Part shown: one piece after another, positions 1 to 10,900 of the stretch | How the letters are laid out: every line of letters begins with the position of its first letter | Numbering within the stretch: position 1 is the stretch's first letter | Source of the DNA: Gordionus sp. m RMFG-2023 | Taxonomy: Eukaryota > Nematomorpha > Gordioida > Chordodea > Parachordodidae | Assembly: GCF_954871325.1 (NCBI RefSeq) | Contig: NC_088775.1 | Coordinates: forward strand, 93,642,904-93,706,903 | Direction of reading: 5' to 3' | DNA length: 64,000 nt | Made by a program: the position numbers and the translations under genes | The notes under the pieces: generated by a model | Told to the model about the DNA's origin: nothing | The model's input: the letters and a program-made list of their open reading frames with translations, nothing else | The model's database searches: none

Positions 1-55
1 ATAATTACTACCAAAATCATATTATGCACTTAGATAAAATAATTCATAAATATGT

Positions 56-91
56 GAGCATATTATATTTTCTAAAATCGGTGAAAATAAT
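56..91 (+). other. Apparently invariant 36-bp core of the AT-rich segment
   Basis: This stretch begins gagcatatta and ends gtgaaaataat. It reads the same in the monomers of every class I inspected, including the divergent H, I and J classes, while bases just to either side differ by class (gtgagc or gtctgagc before it; aaatatta or atatatta after it). The only change I noticed is a 4-base loss in the monomer at 62676. It contains a small inverted repeat, ATTTT-ct-AAAAT. Conservation could mean a bound protein or simply recent homogenisation; no known site was recognised. Confidence 0.55.
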
Positions 92-149
92 AAATATTAC
101 TTAAAAAATTCATATGTTGGGAATATAATAAAAATTACTTGAAATACTG

Positions 150-166
150 TTAATTAGAGTAATTAA
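150..166 (+). other. Inverted repeat TTAATTA-gag-TAATTAA
   Basis: Two perfect 7-base arms flank a 3-base centre, about 47 bp before the telomeric block. The motif recurs at the same place in A, B, C, E, F, I, J and L monomers. In the D and H classes the left arm has lost one base (tgttattagag), so the symmetry is broken there. The TAATTA cores resemble generic homeodomain-type targets, but in DNA this AT-rich chance is a real alternative. Confidence 0.6.
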
Positions 167-197
167 GGATAGATATAATATATGAAATAGCACTAAC

Positions 198-218
198 AGA
201 TATCTATTGTAAGTTAAC
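198..218 (+). other. Conserved left boundary of the telomeric block
   Basis: An 8-base palindrome, AGATATCT (198-205), is followed seven bases later by GTTAAC (213-218), where the hexamer run starts. Both are kept in essentially all monomers. The linker is usually attgtaa; F monomers at 30880, 37007 and 57373 have attgtat, and the monomer at 49638 has attgaaa. The fixed edge shows that the blocks descend from one founding junction and were not added separately by telomerase. Confidence 0.8.
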
Positions 219-379
219 GCTAACCCTAACCTTAATCCTAACCCTAACCCTAACTCTAACCCTAACCCTAACACTAACCTTAACCCTAACCCTAACCCTA
301 ACCCTAACCCTAACCCTAACCCTAACCATAACCCTAACCCTAACCCTAACCTTAACTCTAACCCTAACCCTAACCCTAA
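213..379 (+). repeat. Interstitial telomeric block (type example)
   Basis: About 28 hexamers of CCCTAA type lie with the C-rich strand on the plus strand. The TTAGGG strand is therefore on minus, and it could in principle form G-quadruplexes or be transcribed into telomere-repeat RNA; neither is shown here. Nearly all variation is base substitution within an unbroken six-base register. A block like this sits in every monomer, always in this orientation. It is not a chromosome end, because AT-rich satellite continues on both sides. Confidence 0.96.
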
Positions 380-2133
380 TTGCTTGAAATTTCTTCAATC
401 AAAATAAATTTTAAAAAAAGCTAAAAATTTTATCTGTTTTCCTTATATTTTTTTGAAAAATCATAGAAGATTTTGCACAATTATTATTTGATTTTCACAA
501 AATTATTATTTAATTTTACGAGTTAATAAGACATAGATAATTACTACCAAAATCATATTATGCACTTAGATAAAATAAATCATAAATATGTGAGCATATT
601 ATATTTTCTAAAATCGGTGAAAATAATAAATATTACTTAAAAAATTCATTTGTTGGGAATATTATAAAAATTACTTGAAGTACTGTTAATTAGAGTAATT
701 AAGGATAGATATAATATATGAAATAGCACTAACAGATATCTATTGTAAGTTAACGCTAACCCTAACCTTAATCCTAACCCTAACCCTAACCCTAACCCTA
801 ACCCTAACACTAACCCTAACCCTAACCCTAACCCTAACCCTAACCCTAACCCTAACCCTAACCCTAACCATAACCCTAACCCTAACCCTAACCTTAACTC
901 TAACCCTAACCCTAACCCTAATTGCTTGAAATTTCTTCAATCAAAATAAATTTTAAAAAAAGCTAAAAATTTTATCTGTTTTCCTTATATTTTTTTGAAA
1001 AATCATAGAAGATTTTGAACAATTATTATTTGATTTTCACAAAATTATTATTTAATTTTACGAGTTAGTAAGACATAGATAATTACTACCAAAATCATAT
1101 TATGCACTTAGATAAAATAATTCATAAATATGTGAGCATATTATATTTTCTAAAATCGGTGAAAATAATAAATATTACTTAAAAAATTCATATGTTGGGA
1201 ATATAATAAAAATTACTTGAAATACTGTTAATTAGAGTAATTAAGGATAGATATAATATATGAAATAGCACTAACAGATATCTATTGTAAGTTAACGCTA
1301 ACCCTAACCTTAATCCTAACCCTAACCCTAACTCTAACCCTAACCCTAACACTAACCTTAACCCTAACCCTAACCCTAACCCTAACCCTAACCCTAACCC
1401 TAACCATAACCCTAACCCTAACCTTAACTCTAACCCTAACCCTAACCCTAATTGCTTGAAATTTCTTCAATCAAAATAAATTTTAAAAAAAGCTAAAAAT
1501 TTTATCTGTTTTCCTTATATTTTTTTGAAAAATCATAGAAGATTTTGCACAATTATTATTTGATTTTCACAAAATTATTATTTAATTTTACGAGTTAATA
1601 AGACATAGATAATTACTACCAAAATCATATTATGCACTTAGATAAAATAATTAATAAATATGTCTGAGCATATTATATTTTCTAAAATCGGTGAAAATAA
1701 TATATATTACTTAAAAAATTCATATGTTGGGAATATAGTAAAAATTACTTGAAATACTGTTATTAGAGTAATTAAGGATAGATATAATATTTGAAATAGC
1801 ACTAACAGATATCTATTGTAAGTTAACACTAACCCTAACCTTAATCCTAACCCTAACCCTAACTCTAACCCTAACCCTAACACTAACCTTAACCCTAACC
1901 CTAACCCTAACCCTAACCCTAACCATAACCCTAACCCTAACCCTAACCTTAACTCTAACCCTAACCCTAACCCTAATTGCTTGAAATTTCTTCAATCAAA
2001 ATAAATTTTAAAAAAAGCTAAAAATTTTATCTGTTTTCCTTATATTTTTTTGAAAAATCATAGAAGATTTTGCACAATTATTATTTGATTTTCACAAAAT
2101 TATTATTTAATTTTACGAGTTAATAAGACATAG

Positions 2134-2651
2134 ATAATTACTACCAAAATCATATTATGCACTTAGATAAAATAAATCATAAATATGTGAGCATATTATA
2201 TTTTCTAAAATCGGTGAAAATAATAAATATTACTTAAAAAATTCATATGTTGGGAATATTATAAAAATTACTTGAAGTACTGTTAATTAGAGTAATTAAG
2301 GATAGATAAAATATATGAAATAGCACTAACAGATATCTATTGTAAGTTAACGCTAACCCTAACCTTTATCCTAACCCTAACCCTAACCCTAACACTAACC
2401 CTAACCCTAACCCTAACCTAAACCCTAACCATAACCATAACCCTAACCCTAACCCTAACCCTAACCTTAACTCTAACCCTAACCCTAACCCTAATTGCTT
2501 GAAATTTCTTCAATCAAAATAAATCTTAAAAAAAGCTAAAAATTTTATCTGTTTTCCTTATATTTTTTTGAAAAATCATAGAAGATTTTGCACAATTATT
2601 ATTTGATTTTCACAAAATTATTATTTAATTTTACAAGTTAGTAAGACATAG
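2134..2651 (+). repeat. Mosaic monomer, E left and D2 tail
   Basis: It has E marks up to aaatctt (near 2525): gatagataaaat, CCTTTATCC at the block start and a CCTAAACC variant inside. From about 2579 on it has the tail normally found on D2 monomers that precede F (ttttttg then acaagttag), in place of the E tail ttttttgg and agacctag. The switch from E-H-I-J to E-F-D2 in this unit therefore maps to an exchange between about 2525 and 2579. Confidence 0.72.
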
Positions 2652-2863
2652 ATAATTACTACCAAAATCATATTATGCACTTAGATAAAATAAATCATAA
2701 ATATGTGAGCATATTATATTTTCTAAAATCGGTGAAAATAATAAATATTACTTAAAAAATTCATATGTTGGGAATATTATAAAAATTACTTGAAGTACTG
2801 TTAATTAGAGTAATTAAGGATAGATATAATATATGAAATAGCACTAACAGATATCTATTGTAA

Positions 2864-3174
2864 GTTAACGCTAACCTTAACCTTAATCCTAACCCTAACC
2901 CTAACACTAACCCTAACCCTAACCCTAACCCTAACCCTAACCCTAACCCTAACCCTAACCCTAACCCTAACCCTAACCCTAACCCTAACCCTAACCCTAA
3001 CCCTAACCTTAACCTTAATCCTAACCCTAACCCTAACACTAACCCTAACCCTAACCCTAACCCTAACCCTAACCCTAACCCTAACCCTAACCCTAACCCT
3101 AACCCTAACCCTAACCCTAACCCTAACCCTAACCCTAACCCTAACCTTAACTCTAACCCTAACCCTAACTCTAA
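2864..3174 (+). repeat. Internally duplicated telomeric block of F monomer
   Basis: At about 311 bp this is one of the longest hexamer runs here. The opening signature CCTTAACCTTAATCC followed by TAACAC occurs twice, 132 bp apart (22 hexamers), so the block carries a tandem duplication of its own first half. The same structure is present in the F monomers at 30880, 37007 and 57373, with different numbers of plain hexamers. Confidence 0.88.
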
Positions 3175-5983
3175 TTGCTTGAAATTTCTTCAATCAAAAT
3201 AAATTTTAAAAAAAGCTAAAAATTTTATCTGTTTTCCTTATATTTTTTTGAAAAATCATAGAAGATTTTGCACAATTATTATTTGATTTTCACAAAATTA
3301 TTATTTAATTTTACGAGTTAATAAGACATAGATAATTACTACCAAAATCATATTATGCACTTAGATAAAATAATTAATAAATATGTCTGAGCATATTATA
3401 TTTTCTAAAATCGGTGAAAATAATATATATTACTTAAAAAATTCATATGTTGGGAATATAGTAAAAATTACTTGAAATACTGTTATTAGAGTAATTAAGG
3501 ATAGATATAATATTTGAAATAGCACTAACAGATATCTATTGTAAGTTAACACTAACCCTAACCCTAATCCTAACCCTAACCCTAACCATAACCATAACCC
3601 TAACCCTAACCCTAACCCTAACCCTAACCCTAACCCTAACCCTAACCCTAACCTTAACTCTAACCCTAACCCTAACCCTAACCCTAATTGCTTGAAATTT
3701 CTTCAATCAAAATAAATTTTAAAAAAAGCTAAAAATTTTATCTGTTTTCTTTATATTTTTTTGAAAAATCATAGAAGATTTTGAACAATTATTATTTGAT
3801 TTTCACAAAATTATTATTTAATTTTACGAGTTAGTAAGACATAGATAATTACTACCAAAATCATATTATGCACTTAGATAAAATAATTCATAAATATGTG
3901 AGCATATTATATTTTCTAAAATCGGTGAAAATAATAAATATTACTTAAAAAATTCATATGTTGGGAATATAATAAAAATTACTTGAAATACTGTTAATTA
4001 GAGTAATTAAGGATAGATATAATATATGAAATAGCACTAACAGATATCTATTGTAAGTTAACGCTAACCCTAACCTTAATCCTAACCCTAACCCTAACTC
4101 TAACCCTAACCCTAACACTAACCTTAACCCTAACCCTAACCCTAACCCTAACCCTAACCCTAACCCTAACCATAACCCTAACCCTAACCCTAACCTTAAC
4201 TCTAACCCTAACCCTAACCCTAATTGCTTGAAATTTCTTCAATCAAAATAAATTTTAAAAAAAGCTAAAAATTTTATCTGTTTTCCTTATATTTTTTTGA
4301 AAAATCATAGAAGATTTTGCACAATTATTATTTGATTTTCACAAAATTATTATTTAATTTTACGAGTTAATAAGACATAGATAATTACTACCAAAATCAT
4401 ATTATGCACTTAGATAAAATAAATCATAAATATGTGAGCATATTATATTTTCTAAAATCGGTGAAAATAATAAATATTACTTAAAAAATTCATATGTTGG
4501 GAATATTATAAAAATTACTTGAAGTACTGTTAATTAGAGTAATTAAGGATAGATATAATATATGAAATAGCACTAACAGATATCTATTGTAAGTTAACGC
4601 TAACCCTAACCTTAATCCTAACCCTAACCCTAACCCTAACCCTAACCCTAACACTAACCCTAACCCTAACCCTAACCCTAACCCTAACCCTAACCCTAAC
4701 CCTAACCCTAACCATAACCCTAACCCTAACCCTAACCTTAACTCTAACCCTAACCCTAACCCTAATTGCTTGAAATTTCTTCAATCAAAATAAATTTTAA
4801 AAAAAGCTAAAAATTTTATCTGTTTTCCTTATATTTTTTTGAAAAATCATAGAAGATTTTGAACAATTATTATTTGATTTTCACAAAATTATTATTTAAT
4901 TTTACGAGTTAGTAAGACATAGATAATTACTACCAAAATCATATTATGCACTTAGATAAAATAATTCATAAATATGTGAGCATATTATATTTTCTAAAAT
5001 CGGTGAAAATAATAAATATTACTTAAAAAATTCATATGTTGGGAATATAATAAAAATTACTTGAAATACTGTTAATTAGAGTAATTAAGGATAGATATAA
5101 TATATGAAATAGCACTAACAGATATCTATTGTAAGTTAACGCTAACCCTAACCTTAATCCTAACCCTAACCCTAACTCTAACCCTAACCCTAACACTAAC
5201 CTTAACCCTAACCCTAACCCTAACCCTAACCCTAACCCTAACCCTAACCCTAACCATAACCCTAACCCTAACCTTAACTCTAACCCTAACCCTAACCCTA
5301 ATTGCTTGAAATTTCTTCAATCAAAATAAATTTAAAAAAAAGCTAAAAATTTTATCTGTTTTCCTTATATTTTTTTGAAAAATCATAGAAGATTTTGCAC
5401 AATTATTATTTGATTTTCACAAAATTATTATTTAATTTTACGAGTTAATAAGACATAGATAATTACTACCAAAATCATATTATGCACTTAGATAAAATAA
5501 TTAATAAATATGTCTGAGCATATTATATTTTCTAAAATCGGTGAAAATAATATATATTACTTAAAAAATTCATATGTTGGGAATATAGTAAAAATTACTT
5601 GAAATACTGTTATTAGAGTAATTAAGGATAGATATAATATTTGAAATAGCACTAACAGATATCTATTGTAAGTTAACACTAACCCTAACCTTAATCCTAA
5701 CCCTAACCCTAACTCTAACCCTAACCCTAACACTAACCTTAACCCTAACCCTAACCCTAACCCTAACCCTAACCATAACCCTAACCCTAACCCTAACCTT
5801 AACTCTAACCCTAACCCTAACCCTAATTGCTTGAAATTTCTTCAATCAAAATAAATTTTAAAAAAAGCTAAAAATTTTATCTGTTTTCCTTATATTTTTT
5901 TGAAAAATCATAGAAGATTTTGCACAATTATTATTTGATTTTCACAAAATTATTATTTAATTTTACGAGTTAATAAGACATAG

Positions 5984-7906
5984 ATAATTAATACCAAAAT
6001 CATATTATGCACTTAGATAAAATAAATCATAAATATGTGAGCATATTATATTTTCTAAAATCGGTGAAAATAATAAATATTACTTAAAAAATTCATATGT
6101 TGGGAATATTATAAAAATTACTTGAAGTACTGTTAATTAGAGTAATTAAGGATAGATAAAATATATGAAATAGCACTAACAGATATCTATTGTAAGTTAA
6201 CGCTAACCCTAACCTTTATCCTAACCCTAACCCTAACCCTAACACTAACCCTAACCCTAACCCTAACCTAAACCCTAACCATAACCATAACCCTAACCCT
6301 AACCCTAACCCTAACCTTAACTCTAACCCTAACCCTAACCCTAATTGCTTGAAATTTCTTCAATCAAAATAAATCTTAAAAAAAGCTAAAAATTTTATCT
6401 GTTTTCCTTATATTTTTTGGAAAAATCATAGAAGATTTTGCACAATTATTATTTGATTTTCACAAAATTATTATTTAATTTTACGAGTTAGTAAGACCTA
6501 GATAATTACTACCAAAATCATATTATGCACTTAGATAAAATAATTAATAAATATGTCTGAGCATATTATATTTTCTAAAATCGGTGAAAATAATAAATAT
6601 TACTTAAAAAATTCATATTTTGGGAATATAGTAAAAATTACTTGAAATACTGTTATTAGAGTAATTAAGGATAGATATAATATTTGAAATAGCACTAACA
6701 GATATCTATTGTAAGTTAACACTAACCCTAACCCTAATCCTAAACCTAACCCTAACCCTAACACTAACCCTAATCCTAACCCTAACCTATACCCTAACCT
6801 ATACCCTAACCCTAACCCTACCCTAACCTATACCCTAACCCTAACATCAAATGCTTGAAATTTCTTCAATCAATATAAATTTTAAAAAAAGCTAAAAATT
6901 TTATCTGTTTTCCTTATATTTTTTTGAAAAATCATAAAAGATTTTGCACAATTATTATTTGATTTTCACAAAATTATTTTATTTAATTTTACGAGTTAGT
7001 AAGACATAGATAATTACTAAATCATATTATGCAATTAAATAAAATAATTAATAAATATGTCTGAGCATATTATATTTTCTAAAATCGGTGAAAATAATAA
7101 ATATTACTTAAAAAATTAATATGTTGGGAATTTAATAATAATTACTTGAAGTACTGTTAATTAGAGTAATTAAGGATAGATATAATATATGAAAAAGCAC
7201 TAACAGATATCTATTGTAAGTTAACGCTAACCCTAACCTTAATCCTAACCCTAACCCTAACCCTAACCCTAAATGCTTGAAATTTCTGCAATCAAAATAA
7301 ATTTTAAAAAATGCTAAAAATTTTATCTGTTTTTCTTATATTTTTTTTGAAAAATCATTGAAGATTTTGCACAATTATTATATATTTTCACAAAATTATT
7401 TTATTTAATTTTACGAGTTAGTAAGACATAGATAATTACTACCAAAATCATATTATGCACTTAGATAAAATAATTCATAAATATGTGAGCATATTATATT
7501 TTCTAAAATCGGTGAAAATAATAAATATTACTTAAAAAATTCATATGTTGGGAAAATAATAAAAATTAATTGAAGTACTGTTAATTAGAGTAATTAAGGA
7601 TAGATATAATATATGAAATAGCACTAACAGATATCTATTGTAAGTTAACACTAACCCTAACCTTAATCCTAACCCTAACACTAACCCTAACCCTAAACCT
7701 AACGCTAATCCTAACCCTAACCCTAACCTTAACCATAACCCTAACCCTAAATGCTTGAAATTTCTTCAATAAAAATAAATTTTAAAAAAGCTAAAAATTT
7801 TATCTGTTTTCCTTATATTTTTTTGAAAAATCATAGAAGATTTTGCACAATTATTATTTGATTTTCACAAAATTATTATTTAATTTTACGAGTTAATAAG
7901 ACATAG
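5984..7906 (+). repeat. E-H-I-J cassette (first of about eleven)
   Basis: E (518), H (508), I (422 to 434) and J (475) almost always occur in this order as a block of roughly 1.9 kb. Starts are 5984, 13162, 24039, 27388, 33521, 39863, 43245, 46605, 53887, 60193 and 62676 (the last cut by the window end). E always ends with agacctag when H follows. The H, I and J classes are hardly ever seen outside the cassette, so it moves as one unit. Confidence 0.88.
6717..6846 (+). repeat. Degenerate CCTATA telomeric block (class H)
   Basis: The block has three CCTATACCC variants, a CCTAAACC, two CCTAATCC and one out-of-register CCCTACCC, and ends ctaacatcaaatgc rather than the usual edge. It is the most decayed block type, yet it is kept nearly identical in all eleven H monomers. 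Two alleles exist: CACTAA at 6502, 13686, 40381 and 60711, and CACTTA at 24559, 27908, 34041, 43735, 47095, 54407 and 63162. Confidence 0.85.
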
Positions 7907-10900
7907 ATAATTACTACCAAAATCATATTATGCACTTAGATAAAATAAATCATAAATATGTGAGCATATTATATTTTCTAAAATCGGTGAAAATAATAAA
8001 TATTACTTAAAAAATTCATATGTTGGGAATATTATAAAAATTACTTGAAGTACTGTTAATTAGAGTAATTAAGGATAGATATAATATATGAAATAGCACT
8101 AACAGATATCTATTGTAAGTTAACACTAACCCTAACCCTAATCCTAACCCTAACCCTAACCCTAACCATAACCATAACCCTAACCCTAACCCTAACCCTA
8201 ACCCTAACCCTAACCCTAACCTTAATCCTAACCCTAACCCTAACCCTAACCCTAACACTAACCCTAACCCTAACCCTAACCCTAACCTTAACCTTAACCC
8301 TAACCCTAACCCTAACCCTAAATGCTTGAAATTTCTTCAATCAAAATAAATTTTAAAAAAAGCTAAAAATTTTATCTGTTTTCCTTATATTTTTTTGAAA
8401 AATCATAGAAGATTTTGCACAATTATTATTTGATTTTCACAAAATTATTATTTAATTTTACGAGTTAGTAAGACATAGATAATTACTACCAAAATCATAT
8501 TATGCACTTAGACAAAATAAATCATAAATATGTGAGCATATTATATTTTCTAAAATCGGTGAAAATAATAAATATTACTTAAAAAATTCATATGTTGGGA
8601 ATATTATAAAAATTACTTGAAGTACTGTTAATTAGAGTAATTAAGGATAGATATAATATATGAAATAGCACTAACAGATATCTATTGTAAGTTAACGCTA
8701 ACCCTAACCTTAATCCTAACCCTAACCCTAACCCTAACCCTAACCCTAACACTAACCCTAACCCTAACCCTAACCCTAACCCTAACCCTAACCCTAACCT
8801 TAACTCTAACCCTAACCCTAACCCTAATTGCTTGAAATTTCTTCAATCAAAATAAATTTTAAAAAAAGCTAAAAATTTTATCTGTTTTCCTTATATTTTT
8901 TTGAAAAATCATAGAAGATTTTGCACAATTATTATTTGATTTTCACAAAATTATTATTTAATTTTACGAGTTAATAAGACATAGATAATTACTACCAAAA
9001 TCATATTATGCACTTAGATAAAATAATTAATAAATATGTCTGAGCATATTATATTTTCTAAAATCGGTGAAAATAATATATATTACTTAAAAAATTCATA
9101 TGTTGGGAATATAGTAAAAATTACTTGAAATACTGTTATTAGAGTAATTAAGGATAGATATAATATTTGAAATAGCACTAACAGATATCTATTGTAAGTT
9201 AACACTAACCCTAACCCTAATCCTAACCCTAACCCTAACCATAACCATAACCCTAACCCTAACCCTAACCCTAACCCTAACCCTAACCCTAACCCTAACC
9301 CTAACCCTAACCCTAACCCTAACCTTAACTCTAACCCTAACCCTAACCCTAATTGCTTGAAATTTTTTCAATCAAAATAAATTTTAAAAAAAGCTAAAAA
9401 TTTTATCTGTTTTCCTTATATTTTTTTGCAAAATCATAGAAGATTTTGCACAATTATTATTTGATTTTCACAAAATTATTATTTAATTTTACGAGTTAGT
9501 AAGACATAGATAATTACTACCAAAATCATATTATGCACTTAGACAAATTAAATCATAAATATGTGAGCATATTATATTTTCTAAAATCGGTGAAAATAAT
9601 AAATATTACTTAAAAAATTCATATGTTGGGAATATTATAAAAATTACTTGAAGTACTGTTAATTAGAGTAATTAAGGATAGATATAATATATGAAATAGC
9701 ACTAACAGATATCTATTGTAAGTTAACGCTAACCCTAACCTTAATCCTAACCCTAACCCTAACCCTAACCCTAACCCTAACCCTAACCCTAACCCTAACC
9801 CTAACCATAACCCTAACCCTAACCCTAACCTTAACTCTAACCCTAACCCTAACCCTAATTGCTTGAAATTTCTTCAATCAAAATAAATTTTAAAAAAAGC
9901 TAAAAATTTTATCTGTTTTCCTTATATTTTTTTGAAAAATCATAGAAGATTTTGCACAATTATTATTTGATTTTCACAAAATTATTATTTAATTTTACGA
10001 GTTAATAAGACATAGATAATTACTACCAAAATCATATTATGCACTTAGATAAAATAAATCATAAATATGTGAGCATATTATATTTTCTAAAATCGGTGAA
10101 AATAATAAATATTACTTAAAAAATTCATATGTTGGGAATATTATAAAAATTACTTGAAGTACTGTTAATTAGAGTAATTAAGGATAGATATAATATATGA
10201 AATAGCACTAACAGATATCTATTGTAAGTTAACACTAACCCTAACCCTAATCCTAACCCTAACCCTAACCCTAACCATAACCATAACCCTAACCCTAACC
10301 CTAACCCTAACCCTAACCCTAACCCTAACCCTAACCTTAATCCTAACCCTAACCCTAACCCTAACCCTAACACTAACCCTAACCCTAACCCTAACCCTAA
10401 CCTTAACCTTAACCCTAACCCTAACCCTAACCCTAAATGCTTGAAATTTCTTCAATCAAAATAAATTTTAAAAAAAGCTAAAAATTTTATCTGTTTTCCT
10501 TATATTTTTTTGAAAAATCATAGAAGATTTTGCACAATTATTATTTGATTTTCACAAAATTATTATTTAATTTTACGAGTTAGTAAGACATAGATAATTA
10601 CTACCAAAATCATATTATGCACTTAGACAAAATAAATCATAAATATGTGAGCATATTATATTTTCTAAAATCGGTGAAAATAATAAATATTACTTAAAAA
10701 ATTCATATGTTGGGAATATTATAAAAATTACTTGAAGTACTGTTAATTAGAGTAATTAAGGATAGATATAATATATGAAATAGCACTAACAGATATCTAT
10801 TGTAAGTTAACGCTAACCCTAACCTTAATCCTAACCCTAACCCTAACCCTAACCCTAACCCTAACACTAACCCTAACCCTAACCCTAACCCTAACCCTAA

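Larger units (their letters stand above)
1..536 (+). repeat. Reference monomer, class A (536 bp)
   Basis: This type monomer is used to describe the others. Positions 1-212 are AT-rich left sequence, 213-379 are the CCCTAA block, and 380-536 are AT-rich right sequence. The block opens with GTTAAC (213-218) and then TAACCC, TAACCT, TAATCC. Later fixed variants are TAACTC, TAACAC, TAACCT, TAACCA, TAACCT and TAACTC in that order, set among plain TAACCC units. The class marks are aattcat before gtgagc, then ataataaaaa and gaaatactg. The same sequence recurs at 3845, 38230 and 58578. Confidence 0.93.
1..3844 (+). repeat. Seven-monomer unit A-B-C-D1-E-F-D2
   Basis: Monomer starts and lengths: A 1 (536), B 537 (542), C 1079 (530), D1 1609 (525), E 2134 (518), F 2652 (680), D2 3332 (513). 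The first five monomers are repeated almost base for base at 3845-6501, offset 3844 and then 3850 after one extra hexamer in C. The last two (F, D2) are not repeated there, because H-I-J follows E instead. One private change is aattcatttg in the B monomer near 650, where other copies read aattcatatg. Confidence 0.9.
3845..7906 (+). repeat. Eight-monomer unit A-B-C-D1-E-H-I-J
   Basis: Monomer starts: A 3845, B 4381, C 4923, D1 5459, E 5984, H 6502 (508 bp), I 7010 (422 bp), J 7432 (475 bp). The first five copy 1-2651. The E monomer keeps CCTTTATCC, seen otherwise only at 2134. H has the CACTAA allele in its block and J has gggaaaata. These two marks are shared with 12654-15084 and 38230-41791. 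Confidence 0.9.

Noticed and set aside
2032-2056. Possible yeast-type replication origin consensus in ccttatattttttt
   Set aside because: It has at least one mismatch to WTTTAYRTTTW, and such matches are expected by chance in DNA this AT-rich.
2761-3039. Minus-strand frame with a hydrophobic tail after a Leu-Gly run, like a small membrane protein
   Set aside because: The tail is the AT-rich spacer read in one frame, and AT-rich DNA gives hydrophobic residues by default. Its presence depends on which monomer class keeps the frame open.
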